This document shows, piece by piece, positions 23,092 to 31,029 of a DNA stretch of 50,242 nucleotides; the first letter of the stretch is position 1, and each line of letters begins with the position of its first letter. Below the pieces are notes generated by a model. The model did no database searches and was not told the DNA's origin. It saw nothing but the letters and a program-made list of their open reading frames with translations. Position numbers and translations under genes: made by a program. This DNA comes from Bradyrhizobium valentinum (lineage in GTDB: Bacteria; Pseudomonadota; Alphaproteobacteria; Rhizobiales; Xanthobacteraceae). The stretch spans positions 1-50,242 of the forward strand of contig NZ_LLXX01000236.1 in assembly GCF_001440405.1 (NCBI RefSeq). The letters run 5' to 3'.

Positions 23092-24969
23092 CTACGACAA
23101 AGTTAGCGGCAAAGACAGACGAAATACTGCGCCACCTTCGCTTTGATTTTCCGCCCAGATGCGCCCCTTGTGCGCCTGTACGATGGTGCGCGAGATCGAT
23201 AGGCCAATTCCCATTCCTTGCTTTTTGGTGGAGAAGAAAGGATCAAAGACTTCATTCAATTTGTCGGCCGGAATCCCCGGACCGGAATCCAAGATAGAAA
23301 CTACTGCGGACGACCCACCATTCACTTCGGTCCGTCCAATTACGGCTCGCCCGTTCGGCATAGCGGCCATTGCATCCATGCTGTTTACGATCAGGTTCAT
23401 GATAACCTGCTGAAGCTGAATCTGATCACCCTTCACCTGGAGCGGTTTCCCCGAGGGCTCGAAGTATAGTGCAATGTTTCGCGCCGACGCCTGAACCGAC
23501 AAAAATTCGAATACCTTGCGCACGGTATCGTTGAGGTCGATGACCTTGTCCTCAAACGGCACCCTTCTCAGCAGGCTGCGCATGCGATGGATGACCTCGC
23601 TGGCGCGAATATCATCTCGCCTGATGTCGGCAAGAATTTCCTTGACCTCGCTCAAGTTTGGCGACGGAGAGTTCAGTATCAGTTCTGCCGTCTCGGTATT
23701 GGTCAGAATTGCACCGAGCGGTTGATTAAGCTCGTGCGCGATCGTAGACGACAGTTCCCCGGCTGTCGCCTGACGGTGCGCATGGGCCAGCTCGGTAAGG
23801 CGATTCCGCGATTCGCGCTCGGCATTGGCTCGTCTGTGCCGCTCGTGCAGCAGAATCGAAATCAACCCGGCCTGTATCAACAGCACGGCGGCTACGGAGA
23901 AGGTCTGCCAACGGTACTTCTCCCACAGACCGGGTTCGCGAAAACGAATTTCACTTCCGGGAGGCAGGTCCGCCTCGCGAACACCCCACCGCTGCATCTG
24001 CAACCAATTGAAGATCGGCTTCACGGCATCGCCTACCGCCGGAGCAATGTTCGACGGCAACTCGCCGTCCAAAATGCGCAGCGCGAGCCGGGCCGCCTCC
24101 TCACCTATTCGGACTGGAACGAGCAGGAATCCTCCTGCGCCGCCCGGCGCAAGAAACGTCTCCGCCGCAACCACGATCGGCCGATTCGCTTTCTCAGCGA
24201 CGAGCCCGACTGCGGTCGCCGGTGGGTAGTAGGTGCCCTTGCCGTCAGAAAACATGGCCGAATAGATAATCGCGCTCCGATCGGGCAACTCAGCAACACG
24301 CCTCCGTACCTCCGCCATGGTCTGCCCGACAAGGTCGATCACCTTCAGACCGCGGGTGGCAACGGGAATTTCCTCCTTCCAGTTTCTGTAGATGGTCAGG
24401 CTATCCCAGGCGTCGCCGACGAACACAACTGTTTCGAGATCCGGTACCAGCGCATGCGCCGCCTTGATGGAGTCCGCGAGTGGCAATTTGACAACTTTGC
24501 CGGTCACGCCATCCGGCAGTTGCATTCGTACAAGATCGATCTCATCTATCATTGCGAAGACGACGGGGACTTCTGGCCACAAATCAGAACGCCAATGCAG
24601 TACCAGATCAAGCGTCGCAGCCCCCACGGCCACTACGACATCGATTTGAGCATTCTGATATTTCTCCTTCAGATATCGGTGCAGGAGAGCCTCGTAGTTT
24701 TTCCCTCGGAAGCGGCTTAGATCGAGGTTCTCGGCGTAAAGTGTTAGATGCGACCGATCGTCGGCACTGAGCACCGAACGCAAGCCTGAGAACACCAGGT
24801 AGTAGAATGGTCCGCGCAGATCGGATTGATTAAGTACTAGTATCGACCGCGAACGGGCTTCCTGAGCCGCGACCTGCAACGGCGCGACCACTAGAGCTAC
24901 GCTAATCAACAACGCACTGATCCGCACAATCATCGCATCAGAACCGAAGTTAGGCTCGATGAAGCTCAT
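23092..24969 (-). CDS. Hybrid-domain sensor histidine kinase with periplasmic ABC-type binding domain
   Basis: About 625 residues from ATG 24969, chosen because a signal/anchor helix follows (IVRISALLISVALVVAPLQV); the frame is open to 25209 and the exact start is unsure. Residues 35-325 form a periplasmic ABC-substrate-binding-like domain (RSILVLNQSDLRGPFYY, VVVAVGAATLDLVL, VVFVGDAWDS). One membrane helix (about 350-370, FSVAAVLLIQAGLISILL) leads to a dimerisation domain with His412 in STIAHELNQPLGAIL. The ATPase domain follows with N, G1 and G2 boxes (MNLIVNSMDAM, DSGPGIP, GMGIGLS). FixL would have a PAS haem domain; this protein has none, so it probably senses a small periplasmic ligand. 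Confidence 0.9.
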   Translation of the reverse strand: MSFIEPNFGSDAMIVRISALLISVALVVAPLQVAAQEARSRSILVLNQSDLRGPFYYLVFSGLRSVLSADDRSHLTLYAENLDLSRFRGKNYEALLHRYLKEKYQNAQIDVVVAVGAATLDLVLHWRSDLWPEVPVVFAMIDEIDLVRMQLPDGVTGKVVKLPLADSIKAAHALVPDLETVVFVGDAWDSLTIYRNWKEEIPVATRGLKVIDLVGQTMAEVRRRVAELPDRSAIIYSAMFSDGKGTYYPPATAVGLVAEKANRPIVVAAETFLAPGGAGGFLLVPVRIGEEAARLALRILDGELPSNIAPAVGDAVKPIFNWLQMQRWGVREADLPPGSEIRFREPGLWEKYRWQTFSVAAVLLIQAGLISILLHERHRRANAERESRNRLTELAHAHRQATAGELSSTIAHELNQPLGAILTNTETAELILNSPSPNLSEVKEILADIRRDDIRASEVIHRMRSLLRRVPFEDKVIDLNDTVRKVFEFLSVQASARNIALYFEPSGKPLQVKGDQIQLQQVIMNLIVNSMDAMAAMPNGRAVIGRTEVNGGSSAVVSILDSGPGIPADKLNEVFDPFFSTKKQGMGIGLSISRTIVQAHKGRIWAENQSEGGAVFRLSLPLTLS

Positions 24970-25066
24970 CCCACATCTTCGCCGAAACGAAAAATAAAAA
25001 ACCCGAGATCGTCGCCTGGGCGTCGGCAACATCTCCGAAAAATTTCTTGGTGACCTATCAGGCTCC

Positions 25067-25097
25067 TGTCCTTCCGGACATTGTCCCAGAGGACAAT
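25067..25097. promoter_or_regulatory. Tandem palindromic operators between kinase and fixK
   Basis: Two copies of TGTCC-N4-GGACA, at 25067-25080 and 25082-25095, start 15 bases apart. The second extends to ATTGTCC-N4-GGACAAT (25080-25097). They lie between the kinase operon (minus) and fixK (plus), 137 bases before the fixK ATG, and could control both. Confidence 0.65.
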
Positions 25098-25232
25098 GGC
25101 CCTCGATACAATAGCCCACGCTAGGGGTCTCGTTTAACACAATCCCAGGGAGCCGGCAGCCATGCATTTTTAAGGCCCTTGGCAAGGCGGGCCCCAAGGA
25201 TGCAGACAAATTGTCTCAAACAGGGGGAGACT

Positions 25233-25904
25233 ATGTTTGTCAACGTCAACGCCCATCCCGGCAGCCAGCCGAAGGCTCTAGGACAACTCGGTGAGTTATC
25301 GCGAGCACGCGTAATCCTCAGCGAATTCAAGTACAACAAGGGCACCGAGATATTCGGAGAGGCGGAAGCCGCCGACTACATCTACCAGGTCATCGACGGT
25401 GCGGTTCGCACCCATAAGCTTCTCTCCGACGGCCGCCGCCAGATCGGCGCCTTCCACTTGGCCGGCGACATTTTTGGCCTGGAGAACGGAACGGCCCACC
25501 GTTTTACCGCGGAAGCGATTGTCGATACGACAGTACGGCTGATGAAACGGTGCAGCCTGGAGCATGTCGCGGAAACCGACGCGCTGGTGGCGCTCGATCT
25601 TTTGAATATGACGACGAGCAACCTCCGGCATGCCGAGGACCATATGTTGCTCCTGGGGCGCAAGACGTCCCTTGAGCGCGTCGCCGCATTCCTGCTCGAG
25701 ATGGACCGCCGCCTGACGGCCGCCGGCGTGATGGCCCTTCCGATGTCTCGCCGCGATATCGCGGACTATCTCGGCCTTACGCTCGAAACGGTATCCCGGG
25801 CGCTGTCACACCTTCACGGCATGGGCATCCTTGGCTTCCTCGGCCAGACGCAGCGGCAAATCGTGCTGCTGGACCGCGTGCGATTGGCGGAGCTGGACCT
25901 TTAG
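25233..25904 (+). CDS. fixK: FixK2-like Crp/Fnr transcription factor
   Basis: 223 residues from ATG 25233 behind GGGGGA. The N-terminal half is a cyclic-nucleotide-binding-like barrel (YNKGTEIFGEAEAADYIYQV, DGRRQIGAFHLAGDIFG). A dimer helix follows, then a helix-turn-helix with SRRDIADYLGLTLETVSRAL, whose E..SR residues read TTGA-type sites. The N-terminal cysteines of Fnr are absent, so it does not sense oxygen itself; FixK proteins are controlled by upstream two-component systems. Where Bradyrhizobium FixK2 has the redox-sensitive Cys183, this protein has serine. It should bind the TTGAY-N4-RTCAA boxes found throughout the window. Confidence 0.93.
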   Translation: MFVNVNAHPGSQPKALGQLGELSRARVILSEFKYNKGTEIFGEAEAADYIYQVIDGAVRTHKLLSDGRRQIGAFHLAGDIFGLENGTAHRFTAEAIVDTTVRLMKRCSLEHVAETDALVALDLLNMTTSNLRHAEDHMLLLGRKTSLERVAAFLLEMDRRLTAAGVMALPMSRRDIADYLGLTLETVSRALSHLHGMGILGFLGQTQRQIVLLDRVRLAELDL

Positions 25905-26408
25905 CTCGGAGCTGGATCGCTGCTTCACTTCCGGGAAGCCTGCCGAACCATGCGCCAAAATATCCGGCGAGCCAGCGATTCAAGATTCATCCAATGCCAA
26001 TGCCCGGCACCGTGGTTAGCCGGCAATCTGGCATGGCTGCTGCCATAGTCCTGAGATCGGCAGGAGCAATCCGGCCTTCTCGCCCCAAGGCACCAGATAC
26101 GGGTGACCGATCTCGACCATGCCCCCCGGTTTGGGATGCGGTCGTAGAGCCTGGAGCTCACCGAGCCCCCCGAAATCGCGACATCGTTTGACGCGAGATT
26201 TCCCGGAACGAAGAGAGATACCGCAGCCGTCGCCATGACCGCGCGTGCTGGCGCAGGGTTGTTTTTCGCTGCCGCGGAAGATCGAACTCGAAAGCGGCTG
26301 CATGATGCAGGCGCAAATCCTCTTCCTGAAGAGCAGAGCGCACCGGCGCGGCTGTCGAAAGCCGCCACGCGGAGGTCCGCAGACTGTGGGACTAGATGCT
26401 CGCCGGCA
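25905..26408. other. Region without a confident gene, possibly a decayed ORF
   Basis: Minus-strand frames here are open for over 400 bases in two registers. One holds a stretch (ALRPHPKPGG...YLVPWGEKAG) that looks more protein-like than chance, and another begins like a signal peptide. No single frame has a credible start and full domain. It may be a frameshifted remnant; I cannot assign a family. Confidence 0.3.
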
Positions 26409-26422
26409 TTGACTTGGATCAC
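26409..26422 (+). promoter_or_regulatory. Imperfect FixK/FNR box
   Basis: TTGACTTGGATCAC, one mismatch at the outer right base. It is 58 bases upstream of a better box and may be a weaker second site for the CoA-transferase operon. Confidence 0.4.
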
Positions 26423-26466
26423 AGCCAAGCCCGATGGGCGGCGATCCCGAGGACCAAGCGGAGACC

Positions 26467-26480
26467 TTGATACAGATCAA
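26467..26480 (+). promoter_or_regulatory. FixK/FNR box for the CoA-transferase operon
   Basis: TTGATACAGATCAA. The predicted transcription start near 26515 lies 28 bases before the first gene. Confidence 0.85.
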
Positions 26481-26542
26481 AGCCTCATCTTAGGCGCGCT
26501 TCAGCTTCAATAGTGAGCATCCCAGCAATTATCGGAGCTCCT

Positions 26543-27190
26543 ATGAAAGCCGTCTCCGTGGAAGAAGCGGTCGCCAGGATCCCCAACGGCGCAACCGTGA
26601 TGGTCGGTGGGTTCATGGGGGTGGGAACGCCCGAGCGTTTGCTAGACGAACTGGTCAGGCAAAGGAAGTCCGAGCTCTCCATCATCAGCAATGACGCCGC
26701 GGTCCCCGGCAAAGGCGTCGGGAAACTGTTCGACGCGGCGCTGGTCTCGACGCTTACTACGAGCCACATCGGACTCAATCCGAACGTACAAAAACAGATG
26801 ATGGCCAACCAAGTCGCCGTCAACCTGGTGCCGCAGGGCACGTTCGTCGAACGTATCCGCGCCGGCGGCTGCGGCTTGGGAGGCGTCCTGACGCCGACAG
26901 GCGTCGGGACCATCGTTGAAGAAGGCAAGCGCCGGATCGACATCGATGGCAAGAACTTCCTGCTTGAAACGGCGCTTCGCTCGGACTTCGCGCTGATCCA
27001 TGCATTCCTGGCGGACTACCTCGGCAACCTCGCTTACGCCCTGACCGCGCGCAACTTCAATCCGGTCATGGCGATGGCGGCCGACACCGTCATCGTCACC
27101 GCGGAGCACATTGTCCCCGTTGGCGTCATTGCGCCCGATCATGTCATAACGCCCGCACCGCTCGTCGACTACCTCATCGCCAACGGGTGA
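26543..27190 (+). CDS. 3-oxoacid/acetate CoA-transferase, subunit A
   Basis: 215 residues from ATG 26543, preceded by GGAG; a GTG at 26513 is less likely. The class I CoA-transferase alpha pattern is clear: GATVMVGGFMGVGTPERLLDEL near the N terminus and later GCGLGGVLTPTGVGT. It forms a complex with the next gene product and moves CoA between acyl groups such as acetoacetate and acetate or succinate. The neighbouring MaoC hydratase and the 3-hydroxybutyrate dehydrogenase elsewhere in the window suggest ketone-body or polyhydroxybutyrate turnover under low oxygen. Exact substrate is not visible. Confidence 0.92.
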   Translation: MKAVSVEEAVARIPNGATVMVGGFMGVGTPERLLDELVRQRKSELSIISNDAAVPGKGVGKLFDAALVSTLTTSHIGLNPNVQKQMMANQVAVNLVPQGTFVERIRAGGCGLGGVLTPTGVGTIVEEGKRRIDIDGKNFLLETALRSDFALIHAFLADYLGNLAYALTARNFNPVMAMAADTVIVTAEHIVPVGVIAPDHVITPAPLVDYLIANG

Positions 27191-27193
27191 CCC

Positions 27194-27844
27194 ATGGATG
27201 CTCAATCGATCATCGCGCGACGGGTGGCACGCGAACTTCGCGCAGGTAACCTCGTCAATCTCGGCATCGGAATTCCGACGCTGGTCGCCAACTTCGTTCC
27301 GCCCGACCTCAAGGTGTTTTTTCAGTCGGAGAACGGATTGATCGGCACGGGACCAATTCCCGAACAGGGGATGGCCCATCCCCTGCTCACCGATGCCGGC
27401 GGACGGCCGATCAGCGCTCTGCCCGGCGCATGCGTCTTCGACAGCGCGATGTCGTTCGGATTGATCCGCGGTGGTCACGTGGACATAACGGTCCTCGGTG
27501 GTCTTCAGGTCGACGCCGAAGGGTACCTCGCGAACTGGATGATCCCCGGCAAGATGGTGCCGGGGATGGGTGGCGCGATGGACCTGGTGAGCGGAGCAAA
27601 GCGCGTCATCGTCGCCATGCAGCACGCCGCCAAAGGAAAATCTAAAATTGTCCAGAAATGCGTGCTGCCGCTGACCTCTTGCCGGCCAGTCGATCTCGTC
27701 GTCACCGACATGGCCGTGATCAACTTCACCGGCGGAAGGATAACGCTTCAGGAGATCGCGCCGGGTGTCACTATCGGCGAGGTCATGGCCGTAACGGAAG
27801 CGGATTTGTTTATTCCAGCCAACGTTCCGGAAATGAAGATCTGA
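27194..27844 (+). CDS. 3-oxoacid/acetate CoA-transferase, subunit B
   Basis: 216 residues, starting three bases after subunit A ends. The beta-subunit marks are visible: VNLGIGIPTLVANF, then the catalytic glutamate in FFQSENGLIGTG, and GGHVDITVLGGLQVDAEGYLANW. The glutamate carries the covalent CoA intermediate. Complete and in the expected order after subunit A, so the heteromer should be active. Confidence 0.93.
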   Translation: MDAQSIIARRVARELRAGNLVNLGIGIPTLVANFVPPDLKVFFQSENGLIGTGPIPEQGMAHPLLTDAGGRPISALPGACVFDSAMSFGLIRGGHVDITVLGGLQVDAEGYLANWMIPGKMVPGMGGAMDLVSGAKRVIVAMQHAAKGKSKIVQKCVLPLTSCRPVDLVVTDMAVINFTGGRITLQEIAPGVTIGEVMAVTEADLFIPANVPEMKI

Positions 27845-27873
27845 TCCGGAAAAACGCAGCCAGAGGACCTGAC

Positions 27874-28332
27874 ATGCGCATCTTCAGCGACTTCAGCGAG
27901 TTCAAGGCGGCGGTCGGCTCCGAGGTCGGCGCCAGCGAATGGATTGAAGTAACCCAGGAACGCATCAACCTATTTGCGCAGGCGACCTGCGACGATCAAT
28001 GGATCCATGTCGACCAGGAGCGGGCCAAAAAGGAGATGCCGGGCGGCAGGACCATCGCTCACGGGCTCCTGTCGCTCAGCCTGGCGCCGATGTTCATTCG
28101 TTCCGTGATGGGCATCAAAGGGCTGCGCAACACATTGAATTACGGCGCGGACCGGATCCGCTACCTCTCCCCCGTCCCGGCCGGCTCTCGGATCAGGGGC
28201 CGTACCAGCATCGCGGAAGTGGAGGATGTCCCGCCCGATGGCTTGAGGGTCAACTATCACATGGTGATCGAAATCAAAGGCGGCCAGCGTCCAGCGTGCG
28301 TCGCCGAACTGATCGCATTGCACTACCGCTGA
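27874..28332 (+). CDS. MaoC-family (R)-enoyl-CoA hydratase
   Basis: 152 residues from ATG 27874 behind AGAGGA. It has the single hot-dog MaoC fold: an N-terminal VTQERINLFAQATCDDQWIHVD with the catalytic Asp and His, then GGRTIAHGLLSLSLAP. Such proteins (PhaJ or NodN-like) hydrate enoyl-CoA to (R)-3-hydroxyacyl-CoA. This could link fatty-acid oxidation to polyhydroxyalkanoate. It is the third gene behind the CoA-transferase, 29 bases after it, likely in one operon. Confidence 0.9.
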   Translation: MRIFSDFSEFKAAVGSEVGASEWIEVTQERINLFAQATCDDQWIHVDQERAKKEMPGGRTIAHGLLSLSLAPMFIRSVMGIKGLRNTLNYGADRIRYLSPVPAGSRIRGRTSIAEVEDVPPDGLRVNYHMVIEIKGGQRPACVAELIALHYR

Positions 28333-28374
28333 TCGTGTTGCTGACGCCCCTGGCAGATCCATCGGAAGCATCGG

Positions 28375-28665
28375 ATGAAGAAGCAGGCCTGGTATGTGAC
28401 CTTCGAGATCCCATGGAAAGGCACAGCGGTCCGAAGCCGGCGCTCTCGGTCGACCCAAACGTTCGAAACCGAAATGGAAGCCAAGAATTTTGCACGCGCC
28501 CGATTCGACGAAGGATTGGTCGTGACCGCCGGAACAATCATTCCGCATTTGCCGAGACGCGCAATTGCATCGGGAAGCATTCTGTCTTGGCTTGAAGAAG
28601 GACAGGAACAAGCCAGCGGGGATCCGGCGGATGACCCTGACGAACCATCCGGGAGGATCAAATAG
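28375..28665 (+). CDS. Small conserved soluble protein
   Basis: 96 residues from ATG 28375 with GGAAG upstream. No signal or membrane helix. The N-terminal 50 residues (AWYVTFEIPWKGTAVRS, TQTFETEMEAKNFARARFDEG) look like a small beta-alpha domain; the tail is acidic (DPADDPDEP). Function unknown. It may be read from the CoA-transferase promoter, since only 42 bases separate it from the hydratase. Confidence 0.65.
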   Translation: MKKQAWYVTFEIPWKGTAVRSRRSRSTQTFETEMEAKNFARARFDEGLVVTAGTIIPHLPRRAIASGSILSWLEEGQEQASGDPADDPDEPSGRIK

Positions 28666-28917
28666 AGCTACCAGTGCGCAAACTCTCGCCACCTCAGCTC
28701 CCGCCATATGCACGATAATCAACAAAGCAAAGATGAGCCGCGTCGAAATAGAAGCAGCGCTTGCAAGCCAGCTCACCAATTGCGCTTGAGTGTTGCCATT
28801 TTGGCACGGGGTCTTACGCCTAAAGTACGTAGGATTCACGTTGCAAGTTGGAATCAATGCAACGCAACACCGTTGGTGGGGACAGCATTTTAAGCCGACG
28901 GAAATGGAGAGGAACAG

Positions 28918-29658
28918 ATGAAGAGTTTTTTGCCGGCTACCGTTGGTCTAGTATTGATCGGCATCGCCGCCCCCGCATCCGCCGCAGATATGGCAGTCAA
29001 GGCACCGCCACCTGCCCCGCTTCCGGTGATCTACAACTGGAGCGGCTTCTACATCGGCGGCAATGGCGGTTGGGGCCAGAGCAGCAATTGTTGGGATTTC
29101 GTTGACCCGGTGTTCGGCACCTTCGCTGAGGGCTGCCGCGAGCGGTCCGGAGGCCTCGTCGGCGGCCAGATCGGGTATCGCTGGCAAGCCAATCAGTGGG
29201 TGTTTGGCCTGGAAGCCCAGGGCGATTGGGCGGATCTCAGCCACACGCGCGAAAGCCTGCTCTTTCCTGGGCTCTCCACTCGCATCAAAACCGATGGCAT
29301 CGGCCTCTTTACCGGCCAGATCGGCTACGCCTGGAATCAAGCGCTGCTGTACGTAAAGGGCGGCGCGGCGGTAACAAGCAACCGCTTTAGCGTCCTCGAT
29401 ACCCTTACCGGCATTGAACTGGCCTCAGCTAGCAACACCCGTTGGGGCGGCGTTGTGGGTGTCGGATTTGAGTATGGCTTTACACCGAACTGGTCGGTGG
29501 GCGTTGAATACGACCACCTGTTCATGGGCGATACCAACAATACGTTCATTGTCGCACCTGTATTCAACAACCGGGTCAGCCAGGACGTGGATATGGTCAC
29601 CTTGCGCATCAACTACCGCTTCGGCGGTTTCGGGGCGCCCGTCGCGGCCCGCTACTGA
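28918..29658 (+). CDS. Outer-membrane beta-barrel protein (Omp25/Omp31-like)
   Basis: 246 residues from an ATG preceded by GGAGAGG. A signal peptide (about 1-22, ending ASAAD) leads to YNWSGFYIGGNGGWG, the usual opening of rhizobial outer-membrane porin-like barrels. Alternating aromatic strands follow, for example IGYRWQANQWVFGLEAQGDWA and NWSVGVEYDHLFMG. It ends in INYRFGG... with a terminal Tyr as strand signal. It probably is an eight-strand barrel in the outer membrane. A strong terminator follows. Confidence 0.9.
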   Translation: MKSFLPATVGLVLIGIAAPASAADMAVKAPPPAPLPVIYNWSGFYIGGNGGWGQSSNCWDFVDPVFGTFAEGCRERSGGLVGGQIGYRWQANQWVFGLEAQGDWADLSHTRESLLFPGLSTRIKTDGIGLFTGQIGYAWNQALLYVKGGAAVTSNRFSVLDTLTGIELASASNTRWGGVVGVGFEYGFTPNWSVGVEYDHLFMGDTNNTFIVAPVFNNRVSQDVDMVTLRINYRFGGFGAPVAARY

Positions 29659-29690
29659 TCAAGCGCGTATCTCCAGCGAGCAAAGCCTTA

Positions 29691-29720
29691 GCCCCGGCAC
29701 ACTGCCGGGGCTTTTTTGTT
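29691..29720 (+). terminator. Rho-independent terminator
   Basis: A perfect 9-base stem (GCCCCGGCA, loop CAC, TGCCGGGGC) followed by a run of six T. It ends the outer-membrane protein transcript. Confidence 0.92.
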
Positions 29721-29781
29721 AAGTGCGAATGTTGGGTGCTACGGCTGCTAGGCGAGAATCATAAAGGGTCGTCAGCGGCGC

Positions 29782-29795
29782 TTGACCTAGATCAA
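29782..29795 (+). promoter_or_regulatory. FixK/FNR box for the 57-aa ORF
   Basis: TTGACCTAGATCAA. The predicted start near 29830 lies 57 bases before the GTG at 29887. Confidence 0.78.
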
Positions 29796-29886
29796 CGCGC
29801 GGAGGCGCATCAACGAGCGTCGTAGCCAGGATGACCCATGCGCCGTCGGGTCATCGGCAGGTCGTTGCTCCGGTGAGGAGGATATT

Positions 29887-30060
29887 GTGCCCCACGTTCT
29901 AATCATAGTTAGCTGGCTTGGCGTTGCAAACGGCGCCGTGGTTTCGACCCAGGAATTTACCAGCGCAGAGCGGTGCGACGCGGCCCGGCAGGCACTGATT
30001 GAGTACGCCAAGGCCCGGAGTTCTGACGAGACGCTTAGGTCGCTCTGCGTACAAAAGTGA
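29887..30060 (+). CDS. Small 57-aa protein with GTG start
   Basis: The frame opens with GTG, six bases after GAGGAGGA, an excellent ribosome site that decides the start. The N terminus is hydrophobic (HVLIIVSWLGVANGAVV), followed by a charged helix (FTSAERCDAARQALIEYAKA) and a final SLCVQK. Two cysteines are present. It may be exported or tethered. Function unknown. The FixK box upstream suggests low-oxygen expression. Confidence 0.65.
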   Translation: MPHVLIIVSWLGVANGAVVSTQEFTSAERCDAARQALIEYAKARSSDETLRSLCVQK

Positions 30061-30156
30061 AGGCGCCCGGTTGCCGCGGTACAATCGGCTGATGGCTCAG
30101 TGATCTTGACCGACGGCTATGACCTACAACACACTTTGATCAGTGCTGCTTACCAA

Positions 30157-30170
30157 TTGATCTGCATCAC
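30157..30170 (+). promoter_or_regulatory. Imperfect FixK/FNR box
   Basis: TTGATCTGCATCAC, one mismatch at the last base. The predicted start near 30205 would serve the small gene at 30243. Confidence 0.5.
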
Positions 30171-30242
30171 CGGATTTGGATCGTCATGGGATTGGTTGAC
30201 GGCATGACTCCCAAATGGGAGTGTTCGCCGGAGGACATCATC

Positions 30243-30425
30243 ATGCCGATGTGTCAATCGCCCCGGATCTCTGATCCTCTGATTCATGCAGGCAGGCCTC
30301 CCGCCAACGACAATCACCTGCCCGCAAGACTAGGCATCAGGTCTTCGCGCAAGACAAACAGCACCGTCAAGGCCCGCTGGCAGGCAATTCTCATCCTCTG
30401 CGTCGCCACACTGCTGATACTTTGA
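30243..30425 (+). CDS. Small tail-anchored membrane protein
   Basis: 60 residues from ATG 30243, eight bases after GGAGG; an ATG at 30186 lacks a site. The N-terminal 45 residues are polar. The C terminus is one membrane helix (AILILCVATLLIL). Function unknown. Confidence 0.55.
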   Translation: MPMCQSPRISDPLIHAGRPPANDNHLPARLGIRSSRKTNSTVKARWQAILILCVATLLIL

Positions 30426-30516
30426 ACGATTGATTTGCCTTGCGTCCGCACGTCGAGCATTTGGCCCGAAACTGACGAAATTACAGACGAGGCTATCTGA
30501 TTTTCGTCACTGTTTG

Positions 30517-30852
30517 CTATGCGGCTGCTTGGCCAAAACGCGCAGTCAGTTGAGGCTTGATACAACGCCGAGCAGTCTGGATTTCTGCCTCAGTCGCGCC
30601 CTTACTACGAGCCCACGCCTCCGCAGCAGGCACGCTGTATTTCGCGACATAATACCTGATGAGCGCGCAGGACGAGCGACGGATCGGCTCATCTGCTTGA
30701 CGAGCAGCTGCAGTGGGTATCGAGATCGTAGTGCCTCTATTCATGAAACGGTGCGAAAGACCGTGATCTCGTGGCAGCTCTATCGATCCCATTGTTCCGC
30801 ACACGAATACGCCGGCGGCCAAAAGCGCGTTCTTAGTTCCGGTTTGCTTCAT
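30517..30852 (-). CDS. Small exported protein with KN/A-type signal
   Basis: 111 residues from ATG 30852 behind GGAGG. The signal (MKQTGTKNALLAAGVFVCGTMG) resembles those of the proteins at 43136 and 44146. The mature part differs: it has SSCALIRYYVAKYSVPAAEAW and RRCIKPQ, with two cysteines that may pair. A FixK box lies 48 bases upstream (30900-30913). Function unknown. Confidence 0.65.
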   Translation of the reverse strand: MKQTGTKNALLAAGVFVCGTMGSIELPRDHGLSHRFMNRGTTISIPTAAARQADEPIRRSSCALIRYYVAKYSVPAAEAWARSKGATEAEIQTARRCIKPQLTARFGQAAA

Positions 30853-30899
30853 AGCGACCTCCATGGCTTAGTTAACCATGCCACCAAGCCCTCCTGCCG

Positions 30900-30913
30900 T
30901 TGATCCAGATCAA
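30900..30913 (-). promoter_or_regulatory. FixK/FNR box for the small exported protein
   Basis: TTGATCCAGATCAA. The predicted start is near 30865, 13 bases before the ATG at 30852. Confidence 0.82.
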
Positions 30914-31029
30914 TAGACGCAAATCACATGGCTCGGCGAACCGCTCCAGAGCCTGAAACGATATCCGACCAAAAACAGAACCAAAGCTTGTAACTCCGGC
31001 CACGGCGTGGTCAGCCTCTGTAGCTATGC

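Noticed and set aside
23587..24720. A 377-codon plus-strand frame opposite the histidine kinase
   Set aside because: Entirely antisense to the kinase gene, which has all its catalytic motifs.
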